Positions 52,267-61,831 of a DNA stretch of 64,000 nucleotides are shown here, one piece after another. How positions within the stretch are numbered: the stretch's first letter is position 1; each line of letters opens with the position of its first letter. The stretch covers positions 3,038,001 through 3,102,000 of the forward strand of contig NZ_CP109009.1 in NCBI RefSeq assembly GCF_036226685.1, given 5' to 3'. Source of the DNA: Streptomyces sp. NBC_00690 (lineage in GTDB: Bacteria; Actinomycetota; Actinomycetes; Streptomycetales; Streptomycetaceae). The notes below the pieces were generated by a model. It had not been told where the DNA came from, ran no database searches, and saw only the letters and a list, made by a program, of their open reading frames with translations. A program made the translations under genes and the position numbers.

Positions 52267-53549
52267 TCGAGGTTGAGGAGCGCGATGTCGTCGGACGGGC
52301 CGCCCGCTTCGGCGGCCAGCGACTGCGCGGTGTTGAGGAGGATGTCCACGAACTCATCGGCGGGCAAATCCGGGTGGTGCCGGGCGATGGCGAGGAGTCC
52401 TTCCTCGCCGAGCCGCTCGGGGCCGGAGCCCGTCTTGCCTTCGATGAGCCCGTCGGTGAAGACGACGACGGCCCCGCCGTCCGGAACCGTGAGCCTGGTG
52501 GTGGGCCACTCCGCGGCCTTGGGCAGCAGCCCGAGGACGGGCCCCGGCTGCACTTCCTCCAGTCGTACGTCGTCGGGGGTGCGGACGAGGAAGCCCGGGT
52601 GCCCCGCGCGCATCACGTCCACGGTCCGCTCGTGCGTACGGAAAGTGAGGCTGGTGAGGGAGGCGAAGATCTCCGGTCCGGAGCGCTCGGCGACGAGGAC
52701 CTGTTCCAGCAGTTCGAGCAGGTGCTGACCACGGCTGCCCGCGAGGACGAAGGAGCGCCAGGCCACCCGGAGGCAGACCCCGAGGGCCGCCTCGTACGGG
52801 CCGTGTCCTGACACATCGCCGACGACCGCGTGGGTGATGCCGTCGTCGGTCTGGACGACGTCGTAGAAGTCGCCGCCGAGCAGGGCCTGTGCACGGCCCG
52901 GCTGGTAGCGGGAGCAGATCCGGACGGTGTCGTCGAGGAGCAGCGGGGTGGGCAGCAGTCCGCGTTCGAGCCGGTTGTTCTCCTCGGCCCGCAGGCGCTC
53001 GGCCTGGAGGGCGGCGGCCGACTGCTCGGTGTGCTTGCGCTGGATGGCATAGCGGATGGCGCGGGCGAAGAGGTCCGGTTCGAGGCGACCTTTGACCAGG
53101 TAGTCCTGGGCTCCGGCGGCGACGGCGGCGAAGCCGGCTTCTTCCTCGGCGAGTCCGGTGAGCACGACGACCGCGGAGTTGTCGGCGATCGCGATGACCT
53201 TCTCCAGCGCTTCGAGCCCCTGGGCGTCGGGGAGGTGGAGGTCGAGCAGCACGCACTGGGGGCGCTCGCGCCGCAGCAGGGGCAGTGCGTCGGAGAGCGA
53301 GCGGGCCCACTGGAGGTGGAGCGGGACTCCGCTGTCGGCCACGAGTTCTTCGACCAGCAGGGCATCGCCCGCGTCGTCCTCGATCAGCAGGACCGTGGGG
53401 CGGCCTTCGTTCCACAGCACCCGCGAGGGGTCCTTGGCCGCCTGGGGCTCCGAGAGCCGCGTCTGACCGCTTCGGGACTGCTGAGGGGGTACGGCAATGG
53501 TGTGTCTGCTCTCGCTCGACACAGAGGTGTCACGGTGGCCAGTCCCCAT
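52248..53549 (-). CDS. Receiver-PP2C (SpoIIE-type) phosphatase
   Basis: A 433-residue protein from ATG 53549 (MGTGHRDTSVSS), with GAGAGGAG 10 bases upstream; reading from 53642 is less likely. Receiver domain about 50-165 (TVLLIEDDAGDALLVEELV; CVLLDLHLPDAQG; YLVKG). Linker coiled coil, then PP2C with GGDFYDVVQTDDG, AVVGDVSGHGPYEAALG and GPSDDIALLNLEW for the metal site. This resembles RsbU/IcfG-type phosphatases that act on anti-sigma-factor antagonists. Together with the kinase and receiver genes it makes one operon. Confidence 0.94.
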   Translation of the reverse strand: MGTGHRDTSVSSESRHTIAVPPQQSRSGQTRLSEPQAAKDPSRVLWNEGRPTVLLIEDDAGDALLVEELVADSGVPLHLQWARSLSDALPLLRRERPQCVLLDLHLPDAQGLEALEKVIAIADNSAVVVLTGLAEEEAGFAAVAAGAQDYLVKGRLEPDLFARAIRYAIQRKHTEQSAAALQAERLRAEENNRLERGLLPTPLLLDDTVRICSRYQPGRAQALLGGDFYDVVQTDDGITHAVVGDVSGHGPYEAALGVCLRVAWRSFVLAGSRGQHLLELLEQVLVAERSGPEIFASLTSLTFRTHERTVDVMRAGHPGFLVRTPDDVRLEEVQPGPVLGLLPKAAEWPTTRLTVPDGGAVVVFTDGLIEGKTGSGPERLGEEGLLAIARHHPDLPADEFVDILLNTAQSLAAEAGGPSDDIALLNLEWNGHS

Positions 53550-54107
53550 GACAGACAGTCTCCTCTCGCAGCGGGCACTCCAGCTCACGGGGTCGCGGGG
53601 GTGCGTCCACACTGAGGCCATCAAACCATTGACCTGAAACAATATTTCACGCCTGAATCCTGTATCGGAACCCTGTCCACCATCCGGTGCCCTAAAGAGT
53701 TACGGGCCGAACGCCTTGGGGGAGGGCCAGGCCGTACCGGTCGGTAGAACCGAGTTCGTGAGCCCCAACATACGGGGTGCCCGAAGGGGGGCACAGCGGG
53801 CGTGACCTCTCCGCAACCCGGGTGATCGATCACACTCGGGGCCTTCCGCCAGACGTTCCCGGCGTCCGGACCAACCGCTCCCCACTCCGTCGCACCGCCG
53901 TCACCTCGGCCTTCTCTCCGATCCCCGGGATGGGTCGCCCTCGCCGCGATCGGACCGACCCAGCCCCCTGGCCGGCGGCGAGACGGGACGGACCAACGCG
54001 GAATTTATCGACCTACGACGCTGTACACCAGGGACCTCGGACCCGTCTGCGCCCGGACGGAGGACTTGTGCCGGTCCGGTCCGAGGACTCATGCCGTACA
54101 CGACGAA
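53550..54107. other. Intergenic region, nothing supported
   Basis: About 560 bases without a gene. Plus-strand frames here are shadows or have no homology. It should include the promoter for the phosphatase-kinase operon, probably near 53620-53690 where AT content rises (GAAACAATATTTCACG). Confidence 0.4.
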
Positions 54108-54140
54108 GTGCCCCGGAAGCCTCAACGGCTTCCGGGGCAC
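54108..54140. terminator. Terminator after the ABC permease gene
   Basis: GTGCCCCGGAAGCC, TCAAC and GGCTTCCGGGGCAC form a 14-bp perfect stem about 80 bases after the permease stop. Confidence 0.8.
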
Positions 54141-54220
54141 GCGCACGATCGCTTCCGAGGCACCTACGGGAGCATGTCCGGACCGTGCGCCGGAGCTGTC
54201 TGCGCCGGCTCAGCCGGCGC

Positions 54221-56701
54221 TCAGCCGGTGCGATCGCGAAGGGCCGCCCGGGCGGGCAGCGCCGTCGCGGTGAGCCCCAACAGCGCGATCGCCGCCACGA
54301 ACGACCCGTACACCAGCGGTGGCACATAAGGGGCCTGACCGGTGAGCCCCTTCATCATCGGCACCAGCGTGGCCAGCGCGATCGCCGAACCCAGGACCAC
54401 TCCGGCACCGGTGACCAGGAGCGCTTCCCAACGGATCATGCCCAGCACCTGGCGGCGGGTGGAGCCGATCAGTCGGAGCATCCCCAACTCGCGGCGGCGG
54501 TCCAGCACCGTCATCACCAAGGTGTTCGCCGCCGCGACGGCCGCGAAGCCGCCGAGGATGGCCGCCATGACGCGATTGCCCCAGGCATTCAGCTCCCGGT
54601 CGAGGCTCGCGGCGGTCGCATAGCCGGCGCGATCGCGGACGGTCCCGAGTTCGGCCAGTGCGTCGGCCGCCTCCGGGGTGCCGCGCACCAGGAGGTCCTG
54701 TGCATAGGGAGAGGTGACCCGGCCCCTGAGGTCGGCGGCCGGCAGCGTGATCTCGGCGAAGCCGAGGCCCCTGCCGTAGAGGGCCACGATCTCGGGCTCG
54801 GCGGGGGTCCCATCGGGCAGGCGGATCTGCATCCGGTCGCCGACCTTCGCGCCGGTACGGTCGGCCACGACCTGATCAAGGGCGATCTTCCCCGGGGCGA
54901 GCGCTCCCATCGAGCCCTTCCGCACATCGAGGTCCTGCACCTTCGCCAGCGCTGCCGGGTCGCCCTGGATGCCCTGGACGGAAGCGGACAGCCAGGAGGT
55001 GTCGCCCGCTGTATCGGAAGGCACCAGGACCGAGGTGCGCACCAGGCCGACGGCCGCCGTGACACCGGGGACGCTTTCGGCCCGATCGACGGCGTCCAGC
55101 GGCAGTCCACCGGGCGCGCTCACCAGATGGTCGGCCTTGATTCCGGCGCGCTGCTGCTCCTCGGTCGCCCGGTCCGTACTGGTCTGGAGGAAGATCAGTA
55201 CGGAGGAGAAGGCCATCGCCAGCACGATCGGGGTCATCGCGGACGCCAGTCGTCGGGCGTTGGCACGGGAGTTGGCGGCGGCCAGGGACGCCGAGGCGCC
55301 GGCCGCGCGCAGCGGCAGCCCGAAGAGTCCCGCGCAGACCCGGGCGATCAGCGGACCGAGCAGGGCGACGGCGAGCATGAAGCACATGACCACGCCGAGG
55401 GCGGTGTTGGCCGCGTCCTCCCCCGAGGTGCTGGCCGCCACCCCGGTGAGCGCCACTCCACCGGCCAGGGCGGCGATTCCCAGCGGGGTGCGGATCTTGC
55501 CGAGGCCGACCCGTTCGACGGCGGCGTCGGCCAGTGCCTCACCGGGCTTGATCTTCGCGGGTCGACGGGCAGCGGCCCAGCCCGCGATCAGTGCGGTGAC
55601 CAGACAGGCGGCGACCGCGATCGACAGGGGAAGAGGGGAGACGGCCAGTTCCACGGCTTCGGGAACGGCGCCCTTCTCCTTCAACTGTCCGAACCACCAG
55701 TTCGCCAGCGCCACCCCCGGCACACAGCCCAGCGCTCCCGCCAGTGGGGCGACCAGGAGTGCTTCGGTGGCGATGGTGCGGCGGATCTGGCGCGGAGTGG
55801 CGCCGATCGCCCGCAGCAGGGCGAACTCCCGGCGGCGCAGCCCAACGGAGAGGGCGACCGTACCGGCCGCGGTGAACACGGCGACCATGGTGGCGATGCC
55901 GCCGAAGGAGGCGCCCAGCGCGATCAGTGTTTCCTTCGCCGTGGCGAGGAGGGGGTCCTCCAAGGTGCCGCGGGTGTCGGCGGTGCGGATCTTCGCCTTG
56001 CCGTCGACTGCCTGGCGGACCTGCCCGGACAACTCCCCCGCGGAGACCCCGGGCTCGGGGAGTACGGCGATGGCGTCCAGCTTGCCGGGGTGTCCGGACA
56101 GCCGTACGGCCTCGGAGGTGTTGAACCACACTCCCTGGTCCCGGGTGAGCCCGGAGACCCGGAACTCCTGTGCGCCCGCGGGGGTTTCCAGTCGGACCCG
56201 GTCGCCGATCTTCGCAGCTGACCCGCCGAGGACGACATCGCCGGTGCGCGGCGCGGCTCCTTCGGTCAGTTCGGTCCCGGTGAAGGCGGTCGATCCCCAG
56301 CCCTGGGCGTTCAGCGATGCCCCGCCCTTCTGCACGGGCGGTACGGACGGCACGGGCTGTACGGGGAACACCACATCGGGGACGGCCGCCGCCACACCGG
56401 GGGCTGCCGCCACTGTCCGTACGAGGGATGCGTCCACCCGGGCCCGGTCGGGAACCTGTACGTACTCGGCCGACCTGTCCTCGCCCGAACCGACGGTGTA
56501 CCGGATCTGCTGGTCCGCGGCGACCACCACGGGCGCGGCTTCGTAGCGGCTGGGCGGCACGCTGGCGCGTACCCCGGTCTCCAGCATGATCCCGCAGGCG
56601 GAGACGATCATGGCGGTCATCATCAGGGCGACGAGGGTCCCGATGAACGCCGACGGTTTGAAGCGGATCGCGGCCCGGGCCAGGCCGTTGGGGCCGGACA
56701 T
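54221..56701 (-). CDS. ABC transporter permease, FtsX/MacB-like
   Basis: An 826-residue membrane protein with the double FtsX-like arrangement. Helix 1 near 19-40, a large extracytoplasmic domain (40-260), FtsX core one near 262-395 (SVGLRRREFALLRAIGATPRQ), central helices, second periplasmic region, and FtsX core two at the C-terminus (VLDRRRELGMLRLIGSTRRQ). These transporters move peptides, lipids or drugs, or act as signal-linked mechanotransmitters. Its ATG overlaps the ATPase stop by one base (ATGA). Confidence 0.94.
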   Translation of the reverse strand: MSGPNGLARAAIRFKPSAFIGTLVALMMTAMIVSACGIMLETGVRASVPPSRYEAAPVVVAADQQIRYTVGSGEDRSAEYVQVPDRARVDASLVRTVAAAPGVAAAVPDVVFPVQPVPSVPPVQKGGASLNAQGWGSTAFTGTELTEGAAPRTGDVVLGGSAAKIGDRVRLETPAGAQEFRVSGLTRDQGVWFNTSEAVRLSGHPGKLDAIAVLPEPGVSAGELSGQVRQAVDGKAKIRTADTRGTLEDPLLATAKETLIALGASFGGIATMVAVFTAAGTVALSVGLRRREFALLRAIGATPRQIRRTIATEALLVAPLAGALGCVPGVALANWWFGQLKEKGAVPEAVELAVSPLPLSIAVAACLVTALIAGWAAARRPAKIKPGEALADAAVERVGLGKIRTPLGIAALAGGVALTGVAASTSGEDAANTALGVVMCFMLAVALLGPLIARVCAGLFGLPLRAAGASASLAAANSRANARRLASAMTPIVLAMAFSSVLIFLQTSTDRATEEQQRAGIKADHLVSAPGGLPLDAVDRAESVPGVTAAVGLVRTSVLVPSDTAGDTSWLSASVQGIQGDPAALAKVQDLDVRKGSMGALAPGKIALDQVVADRTGAKVGDRMQIRLPDGTPAEPEIVALYGRGLGFAEITLPAADLRGRVTSPYAQDLLVRGTPEAADALAELGTVRDRAGYATAASLDRELNAWGNRVMAAILGGFAAVAAANTLVMTVLDRRRELGMLRLIGSTRRQVLGMIRWEALLVTGAGVVLGSAIALATLVPMMKGLTGQAPYVPPLVYGSFVAAIALLGLTATALPARAALRDRTG

Positions 56702-57564
56702 CAGGCCACCATCCCGGCGTAGGTGTGGGCCGGGGCCGGGGCGGTCAGGGAGCGCATCCGGTCGGCGATCGTGCCCGGGTCGGCACGGTCCAGGCTGTCG
56801 ACGATCGAGCCGTCGGCGAGGAACAGCACCCGGTCCGCGTACGCCGCGGCGATCGGGTCGTGGGTGACCATGACGACGGTGGCGCCGAGGCCGTCCACGG
56901 CGGAGCGCAACAGTTGGAGCACTTCGGATGCGGTGGTGGTGTCGAGCGCGCCGGTGGGTTCGTCAGCGAAGATCACATCGGGCTGGGTGACGAGCGCCCG
57001 GGCGAGGGCGACCCGCTGTTGCTGGCCTCCGGAGAGTTCGGACGGCCTGCGGGCGCTCTTGTCGCCGAGGCCGACTTGCGTCAGCACCTCGGCGGCACGG
57101 CGGCGGTCGGGCCGTTCGCCGGCGAGACGCATGGGCAGCAGGACGTTCTGTTCCACGGTGAGCGACGGCAGCAGATTGAACGCCTGGAAGACGAAGCCGA
57201 GCCGGGTGCGCCGCAGCAGGGTGAGCTTGTTCTCGCTCATGCCGGTGATCTCGGTACCGCCGAGGCGTACGGATCCTTCGGTGGGCCGGTCGAGTCCGGC
57301 CGCGCACTGGAGGAAGGTCGACTTGCCCGAGCCTGAGGGGCCCATGACGGCGGTGAAGGAGCCGTGCGCAAGGACGAGGTCGATGCCGCGGAGTGCGTGG
57401 ACGGCACCGCGTCGGGTGCCGTACTGACGCCGTACGCCACGGAGTTCGACCGCCGCGGCGCCGCCCTGACCGTGGCCCTGGCCGTGGTCGTAGGCCGCTC
57501 CCGCTGCCGCCGACTCGTTCCGCCGCTTGCTGCGCCGCAGCCCCATGATCGTCTCCGTCTTCAC
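56701..57564 (-). CDS. ABC transporter ATP-binding protein
   Basis: A 287-residue MacB/LolD-type ATPase. Basic and Gly/His-rich N-terminus (about 40 residues), Walker [10 protein letters not shown]-loop region [13 protein letters not shown], signature LSGGQQQR, Walker [12 protein letters not shown], and H-loop VTHDP. Works with the downstream permease. Start ATG 57564 (MKTETIMG); MGLRRSK at 57546 is possible. Confidence 0.94.
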   Translation of the reverse strand: MKTETIMGLRRSKRRNESAAAGAAYDHGQGHGQGGAAAVELRGVRRQYGTRRGAVHALRGIDLVLAHGSFTAVMGPSGSGKSTFLQCAAGLDRPTEGSVRLGGTEITGMSENKLTLLRRTRLGFVFQAFNLLPSLTVEQNVLLPMRLAGERPDRRRAAEVLTQVGLGDKSARRPSELSGGQQQRVALARALVTQPDVIFADEPTGALDTTTASEVLQLLRSAVDGLGATVVMVTHDPIAAAYADRVLFLADGSIVDSLDRADPGTIADRMRSLTAPAPAHTYAGMVA

Positions 57565-57811
57565 TATCCGTGCAGGTCAACGGGGTAGACGCTACGGATC
57601 AACGGGCCCCTACAACCATGGCGTTGACCGGCCGATCGAGGGTGGGGATTGCCCCACCACCCTGGGGCGGCAGGCACCCGAGTGCACTCCGCAATAGTTG
57701 CAAGGTCAATCATTTGGTAAACTAATTACTGACGGTTTCTTGACGCCCTCTTGATGCTCTTGTTTACACAGTGAGGATGAGCCCATCGGACACGCAGACA
57801 CCCTCATAGCC

Positions 57812-58981
57812 ATGGGCGGCGCCTTCCTCGCAGCCGCCTTCCTCGCCCGCCTCGGTGGCCGCATCGGCCTGCCCACGATCCCCCTCTTCATCCTGGCCGG
57901 CATTCTGCTCGGCCCCCATACGCCCGGCATCGTGCTGCTCTCCGATCCGCACGACCTGGAGATGCTCTCGGCCCTCGGCCTGGTCCTCCTCCTCTTCTAC
58001 CTGGGCCTTGAATTCCATCTCGACGACCTCAAAGCCGGCGGCCGGAAGATGGCCATCGCCGGTGGCGTCTATCTGCTGCTGAACGTGGGAGCGGGCCTCG
58101 GCTTCGGCTTCGCGCTCGGCTGGGGCACGGGCGAAGCCCTGGTGCTCGCCGGCGTCCTCGGCATCTCCTCGTCCGCGATCGTGACGAAGGTCCTCGTGGA
58201 CCTGGGCCGCATCGGCAACCCCGAGACCAAACCCATCCTCGGGATCATCGTGGTCGAGGACATCTTCCTCGCCCTCTACCTCGCCGCCCTCCAACCCATC
58301 CTGTCGGGGGCGAACAGCCTCTCGGCCGCCGTGATGGACGGTGGGAAGGCGTTCGGCTTCCTGCTGCTGCTCGCCCTGGCCGCACGGTTCGGCACCAAGG
58401 TCATCGGCCGGTTGATGAACACCCCGGACGATGAACTCCTGGTCATCTCCTTCCTGGGCGCTGCCGTCTTCATGGCCGGTGTCTCGGAGTGGTTCGGGGT
58501 CGCGGACGCGATCGGCGCCTTCATGGTCGGTCTGATGCTGGGCAGCACCACGTCCGGGGAGCGCATCCTCAAACTGGTGCACCCGCTGCGGGACGCCTTC
58601 GGCGCCATCTTCTTCTTCGGGTTCGGTCTCTCGATCGACCCGGGCGATCTGCCGACCGTGCTGTGGCCGGTCCTCGCGGCCGTCGCCGTGACGCTCGCCA
58701 TGAACGTCCTCGCAGGGCTCGCCGCCGCCCGGATCTACGACTTCGGCCCCGGCCCGGCCGCCAACATCTCCACCACCCTGCTGGCCCGTGGTGAGTTCGC
58801 GCTGATCCTGGCGACGATGGCGGCAGCCGCCGGACTGGACGACCGTCTCTCGCCGTTCATCGCGGGATACGTCCTGGTCCTGGCCGTGCTGGCACCCATG
58901 ATCGCCGGACGGTCACACCTGCTCGCCCGCTTCCTGCCGAAACAGCGGAAACCCGAGCCCATCGCTTCCCACGTCGGCTGA
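57812..58981 (+). CDS. Cation/proton antiporter (CPA2 type)
   Basis: A 389-residue protein with about 12 membrane helices. CPA2-like signatures: GRIGLPTIPLFILAGILLGP, LGLEFHLDDLKAGGR, GISSSAIVTKVLVDLGR and VVEDIFLALYLAAL. No RCK/TrkA domain. The frame is open upstream with ADTLIA before the ATG, so the real start may be a few codons earlier at a rare codon. An AT-rich stretch near 57710-57775, with GGTAAAC and GTTTACA in opposite orientation, could carry its control. The 3' end overlaps the next minus-strand gene by 69 bases. Confidence 0.9.
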   Translation: MGGAFLAAAFLARLGGRIGLPTIPLFILAGILLGPHTPGIVLLSDPHDLEMLSALGLVLLLFYLGLEFHLDDLKAGGRKMAIAGGVYLLLNVGAGLGFGFALGWGTGEALVLAGVLGISSSAIVTKVLVDLGRIGNPETKPILGIIVVEDIFLALYLAALQPILSGANSLSAAVMDGGKAFGFLLLLALAARFGTKVIGRLMNTPDDELLVISFLGAAVFMAGVSEWFGVADAIGAFMVGLMLGSTTSGERILKLVHPLRDAFGAIFFFGFGLSIDPGDLPTVLWPVLAAVAVTLAMNVLAGLAAARIYDFGPGPAANISTTLLARGEFALILATMAAAAGLDDRLSPFIAGYVLVLAVLAPMIAGRSHLLARFLPKQRKPEPIASHVG

Positions 58982-59404
58982 GACCGACAGCGGCTGCGGC
59001 GCCTCGCACTCGAACCACACGGTCTTGCCCGTCGGCGTGAGCGGTACGACGCCCCAGCGATCGGCCAGCGCCGCGATCAGCAGCAATCCGCGCCCGCCCT
59101 CATCGAGTCCTTCGGGATCGACGGGGGCGGGCGTCTTCGGCATTCCGGGCCCCTCGTCGCCGACCTCGACCCGCACCCCCCACGGCAGCCGCAGCAACGC
59201 GAGCGCACAGTGCCGCCCAGGCACATGGCGTACGACGTTGGCCAGCAGCTCGGTCAGCCCGAGCGCGACCGTGTCCGCCAACGCATCGAGCTCCCAATCG
59301 TGGAGGTACGAGCGCGCGATCCGGCGAACGTGACGCGCTGCGTGGTCACCGACAGTGAAGCTCATCCGATAGCTCAGGGATGGCTCGGGGTCGATCAACT
59401 GCAC
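58913..59404 (-). CDS. HATPase-domain serine kinase (RsbW/SpoIIAB-type)
   Basis: A 163-residue anti-sigma-like kinase. HATPase boxes: GLTELLANVVRHV (N-box), EVGDEGPGMP (G1), GGRGLLLIAAL (G2). Streptomyces have many such stand-alone proteins that control sigma factors with PP2C phosphatases, one of which is nearby at 60686. Start GTG 59404; MSF at 59365 is possible. Its last 69 bases run antisense to the antiporter gene. Confidence 0.92.
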   Translation of the reverse strand: MQLIDPEPSLSYRMSFTVGDHAARHVRRIARSYLHDWELDALADTVALGLTELLANVVRHVPGRHCALALLRLPWGVRVEVGDEGPGMPKTPAPVDPEGLDEGGRGLLLIAALADRWGVVPLTPTGKTVWFECEAPQPLSVSADVGSDGLGFPLFRQEAGEQV

Positions 59405-59517
59405 GATAACTCCCGATGGTGCACGATTAGTTGGCTCTTTTCCCCTCCTAGGTTGCCGCCAACTGCTTAGGCTTGACTACCAAAAGTGAGCAACCTTGCC
59501 AATCGTTGGGGGACGGC

Positions 59518-60366
59518 GTGACTGCTGTTCGAAACCTGGACCCGAGCGCATCACCGCTCGACTACTACGGCTCGGAACTGCGACGACTGCGTGAAGCCGC
59601 AGGGCTGAGCCAGGCTCAGCTCGGATCGATTGTCTTCTGCACCGGCTCGCTCGTGGGCCAGATCGAAACGACGAAGAAGGTGCCCACCCGCGACTTCTCG
59701 GAGCGCGTGGATGCCGGCCTGGGCACGGACGGGATGTTCTCCCGGCTGGTGGGGCTGGTGCTCCGCAGCCAACTTCCCTCCTGGTTCCAGCCATACGCAG
59801 AAATGGAGGCACGGGCAACCTTCATCTCCACGTTCCAGCCACAGTTGGTGTACGGACTGATCCAGACCGAGGGATACGCCCGGGCGATCCTCGGCGCGCG
59901 GACCGACGAGGACCTCGATGGCCGTGTCGCGGCCAGGATGGAACGCCAGCGCGTCCTGGAGCGGTCCCGTCCGCCCGCGACCTGGGTGGTCCTCGGCGAG
60001 GCGGCCCTTCACCAGGAGATCGGGGGGAAGCGGGTGATGCGACGGCAGTTGCAGCATCTGCTCGCCCTGCACCAACGAAAGTGGCTCGACATTCAGGTGC
60101 TCCCCTTCGAAGTCGGTGAACACGAGGGCCTGACAGGCTCGTTCAACATCCTCCGCTTCGGGGACGATCCGGACATCGTCTACACCGAGGACTTCATCCA
60201 GGGCCATATGACGGCCAACCCCGAGAGTATTCAAGAGGGTTCGCTCCGTTACGATCGCCTCCAGGCCGCTGCCCTCTCCGTGAGGGATTCAGCGGCGCTG
60301 ATCGCCCGCGTAATGGAGGAGCGTTATGGGGAGCAACCCGAGTCCGACGAGCGCTCTATGGCGTAA
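59518..60366 (+). CDS. XRE-family regulator with DUF5753 (Scr1 type)
   Basis: A 282-residue protein from GTG 59518 (VTAVRNLDPSASPLDYYG), with GGGGGAC upstream; TTG 59473 is the longer choice. HTH near residues 15-70 (LRRLREAAGLSQAQLG), then the DUF5753 domain (YAEMEARATFISTFQPQLV; LIQTEGYARAIL; YTEDFIQGHM). Such regulators work with a short DUF397 partner, here starting 41 bases before this stop. They control development and secondary metabolism in Streptomyces. Confidence 0.92.
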   Translation: MTAVRNLDPSASPLDYYGSELRRLREAAGLSQAQLGSIVFCTGSLVGQIETTKKVPTRDFSERVDAGLGTDGMFSRLVGLVLRSQLPSWFQPYAEMEARATFISTFQPQLVYGLIQTEGYARAILGARTDEDLDGRVAARMERQRVLERSRPPATWVVLGEAALHQEIGGKRVMRRQLQHLLALHQRKWLDIQVLPFEVGEHEGLTGSFNILRFGDDPDIVYTEDFIQGHMTANPESIQEGSLRYDRLQAAALSVRDSAALIARVMEERYGEQPESDERSMA

Positions 60367-60682
60367 GTCGTCGTACAGCGGAGACACTGGTGGAAACTGC
60401 GTCGAGTGCGCGACGCTGGGCAGCGTGGCCTGGCGGAAGTCGACTTACAGCGGTGACACCGGTGGAGATTGCATAGAGTGCGCGCCCCTCGGTTCGGCCA
60501 GCTGGCAGAAGTCCTCGCACAGCGGGGCCTCCCAGAGCCAGTGCGTCGAGGTCGCCGCACAGCCCTGCCGTATCGCCGTCCGTGATTCCAAGGACCCGGG
60601 CCGTGGGTCCTTCAGCGTCGCGCCCGCCGCGTTCGCGCTCTTCACCGAGGCCGCATCGCGCGGAGCACTCAACCCCGCGTAG
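60326..60682 (+). CDS. DUF397 protein with three repeat copies
   Basis: A 118-residue protein, longer than the usual 60-80. The opening DUF397 signature occurs three times: WRKSSYSGDTGGNCVEC, WRKSTYSGDTGGDCIEC and WQKSSHSGASQSQCVEV. Only the last copy runs into the C-terminal DUF397 part (CRIAVRDSKDPGRGSF). The first two end in C-x-TLG or C-x-PLG turns. ATG 60326 overlaps the XRE gene by 41 bases, so the two are co-translated. Confidence 0.92.
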   Translation: MGSNPSPTSALWRKSSYSGDTGGNCVECATLGSVAWRKSTYSGDTGGDCIECAPLGSASWQKSSHSGASQSQCVEVAAQPCRIAVRDSKDPGRGSFSVAPAAFALFTEAASRGALNPA

Positions 60683-60685
60683 GAC

Positions 60686-61831
60686 TCAGGCGTCCCGGCA
60701 CAGCAGCAACAGCGCCCGGTCGTCGTTGACGTCCTTCGCGACCGTCTCGATGAGATGCCAGGCCGCCCCTTCGAAACCGGAGGAGACATAGCGGTCGGCC
60801 TCACCGGTCAGACGGTCCATGCCTTCGCTGAGGTCCTGGCCGGAAGCCTCCACCAGGCCGTCCGTGAAGAGCATCAGCACATCGCCGGGGCGCAGGGAAC
60901 CCTTCACCGGGTCGAACTGCGCCCCGTCGTACACCCCCAGCAGCGGGCCATCGCCGGACTTCTCCTCCCACTGGCCATTGCCCGCGCTGAGCTGGAGCGC
61001 CGGGAGGTGGCCTGCCGAGAACAGCTCGTAGTCCCCGGACTCCAGGTCCAGGACGAGATGGATCGAGGTGGCGAAGCCCTCGTCCCAGTTCTGTCTGAGC
61101 AGATAGCCGTTGGCTGCATGGAGAAAGCGGTGCGGGGGCAGCGAGCCGAGCAGACCGCCGAAGGCGCCGGAGAGCAGCAGGGCGCGCGAAGCCGCGTCCA
61201 TCCCCTTGCCGGACACATCGGTGAGGACGACTTCGAGCGTACGGCCGCCGTTGGTGCGGGCCGCGACCACGAAGTCACCGGAGAACGACTGACCGCCCGC
61301 GGGGCGCAGGGCCATCTCGTGGTGCCAGCCCTTGCGCAGCCGCGGTAGGGCGCTCTGGACGGCGATGCGTTCACGCAGGTCGAAGAGCATGGTTCCGCCG
61401 CGTCTCCAGGGGACGCCGACCCGGGCCCGGAACTGGGCGATCAGCAGTCCGAAGAATCCGCAGGCCGCCACGACGAGGACCGTGCCGGGGGTGACCCGGT
61501 CGGGGCCGTCGTCATAGGGGCCGAGGTTGAAGGTCTCCACGATCAGGCCCGCAGCGCAGGCCGCGTACAGACCGAGCAGGCTCGCTGGACGCAGGATCAA
61601 CGCGCCCGCGACGATCGGCAGCACCAGTGCGGACGGAGAGATCCACTCGGACTTGGTGATCGTGCCCCAGGTGATGGCCGGGACGGTCAGCAGCAGCCCG
61701 GTGAGGGCCACCGTGTCCGAGCCATCGCCACGGAAGTAGTCGACCGCGGATTTGCGCAGCGCGATTCTGGCCCGGTGGGTCGCCTTGCGCCACCGAGCCC
61801 CCAGTGAGTCTGCTGCTCTGCCACGGGCCAT
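60686..61831 (-). CDS. Membrane PP2C (SpoIIE-type) phosphatase
   Basis: A 381-residue protein. N-terminal 120 residues include about three to four helices (TGLLLTVPAITWGTI; ALVLPIVAGALIL; VLVVAACGFFGLLIAQF). PP2C domain at 160-375 with FSGDFVVAARTNGG, EVVLTDVSGKGMDAASR, MLFTDGLVEASG and VNDDRALLLLC. Convergent with the DUF397 gene (3 bases between stops). It may oppose the HATPase kinase at 58913. Confidence 0.93.
   Translation of the reverse strand: MARGRAADSLGARWRKATHRARIALRKSAVDYFRGDGSDTVALTGLLLTVPAITWGTITKSEWISPSALVLPIVAGALILRPASLLGLYAACAAGLIVETFNLGPYDDGPDRVTPGTVLVVAACGFFGLLIAQFRARVGVPWRRGGTMLFDLRERIAVQSALPRLRKGWHHEMALRPAGGQSFSGDFVVAARTNGGRTLEVVLTDVSGKGMDAASRALLLSGAFGGLLGSLPPHRFLHAANGYLLRQNWDEGFATSIHLVLDLESGDYELFSAGHLPALQLSAGNGQWEEKSGDGPLLGVYDGAQFDPVKGSLRPGDVLMLFTDGLVEASGQDLSEGMDRLTGEADRYVSSGFEGAAWHLIETVAKDVNDDRALLLLCRDA

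Noticed and set aside
53777..56221. Plus-strand frame of 814 residues
   Set aside because: Antisense to the ABC permease, whose membrane segments and FtsX repeats are clear.
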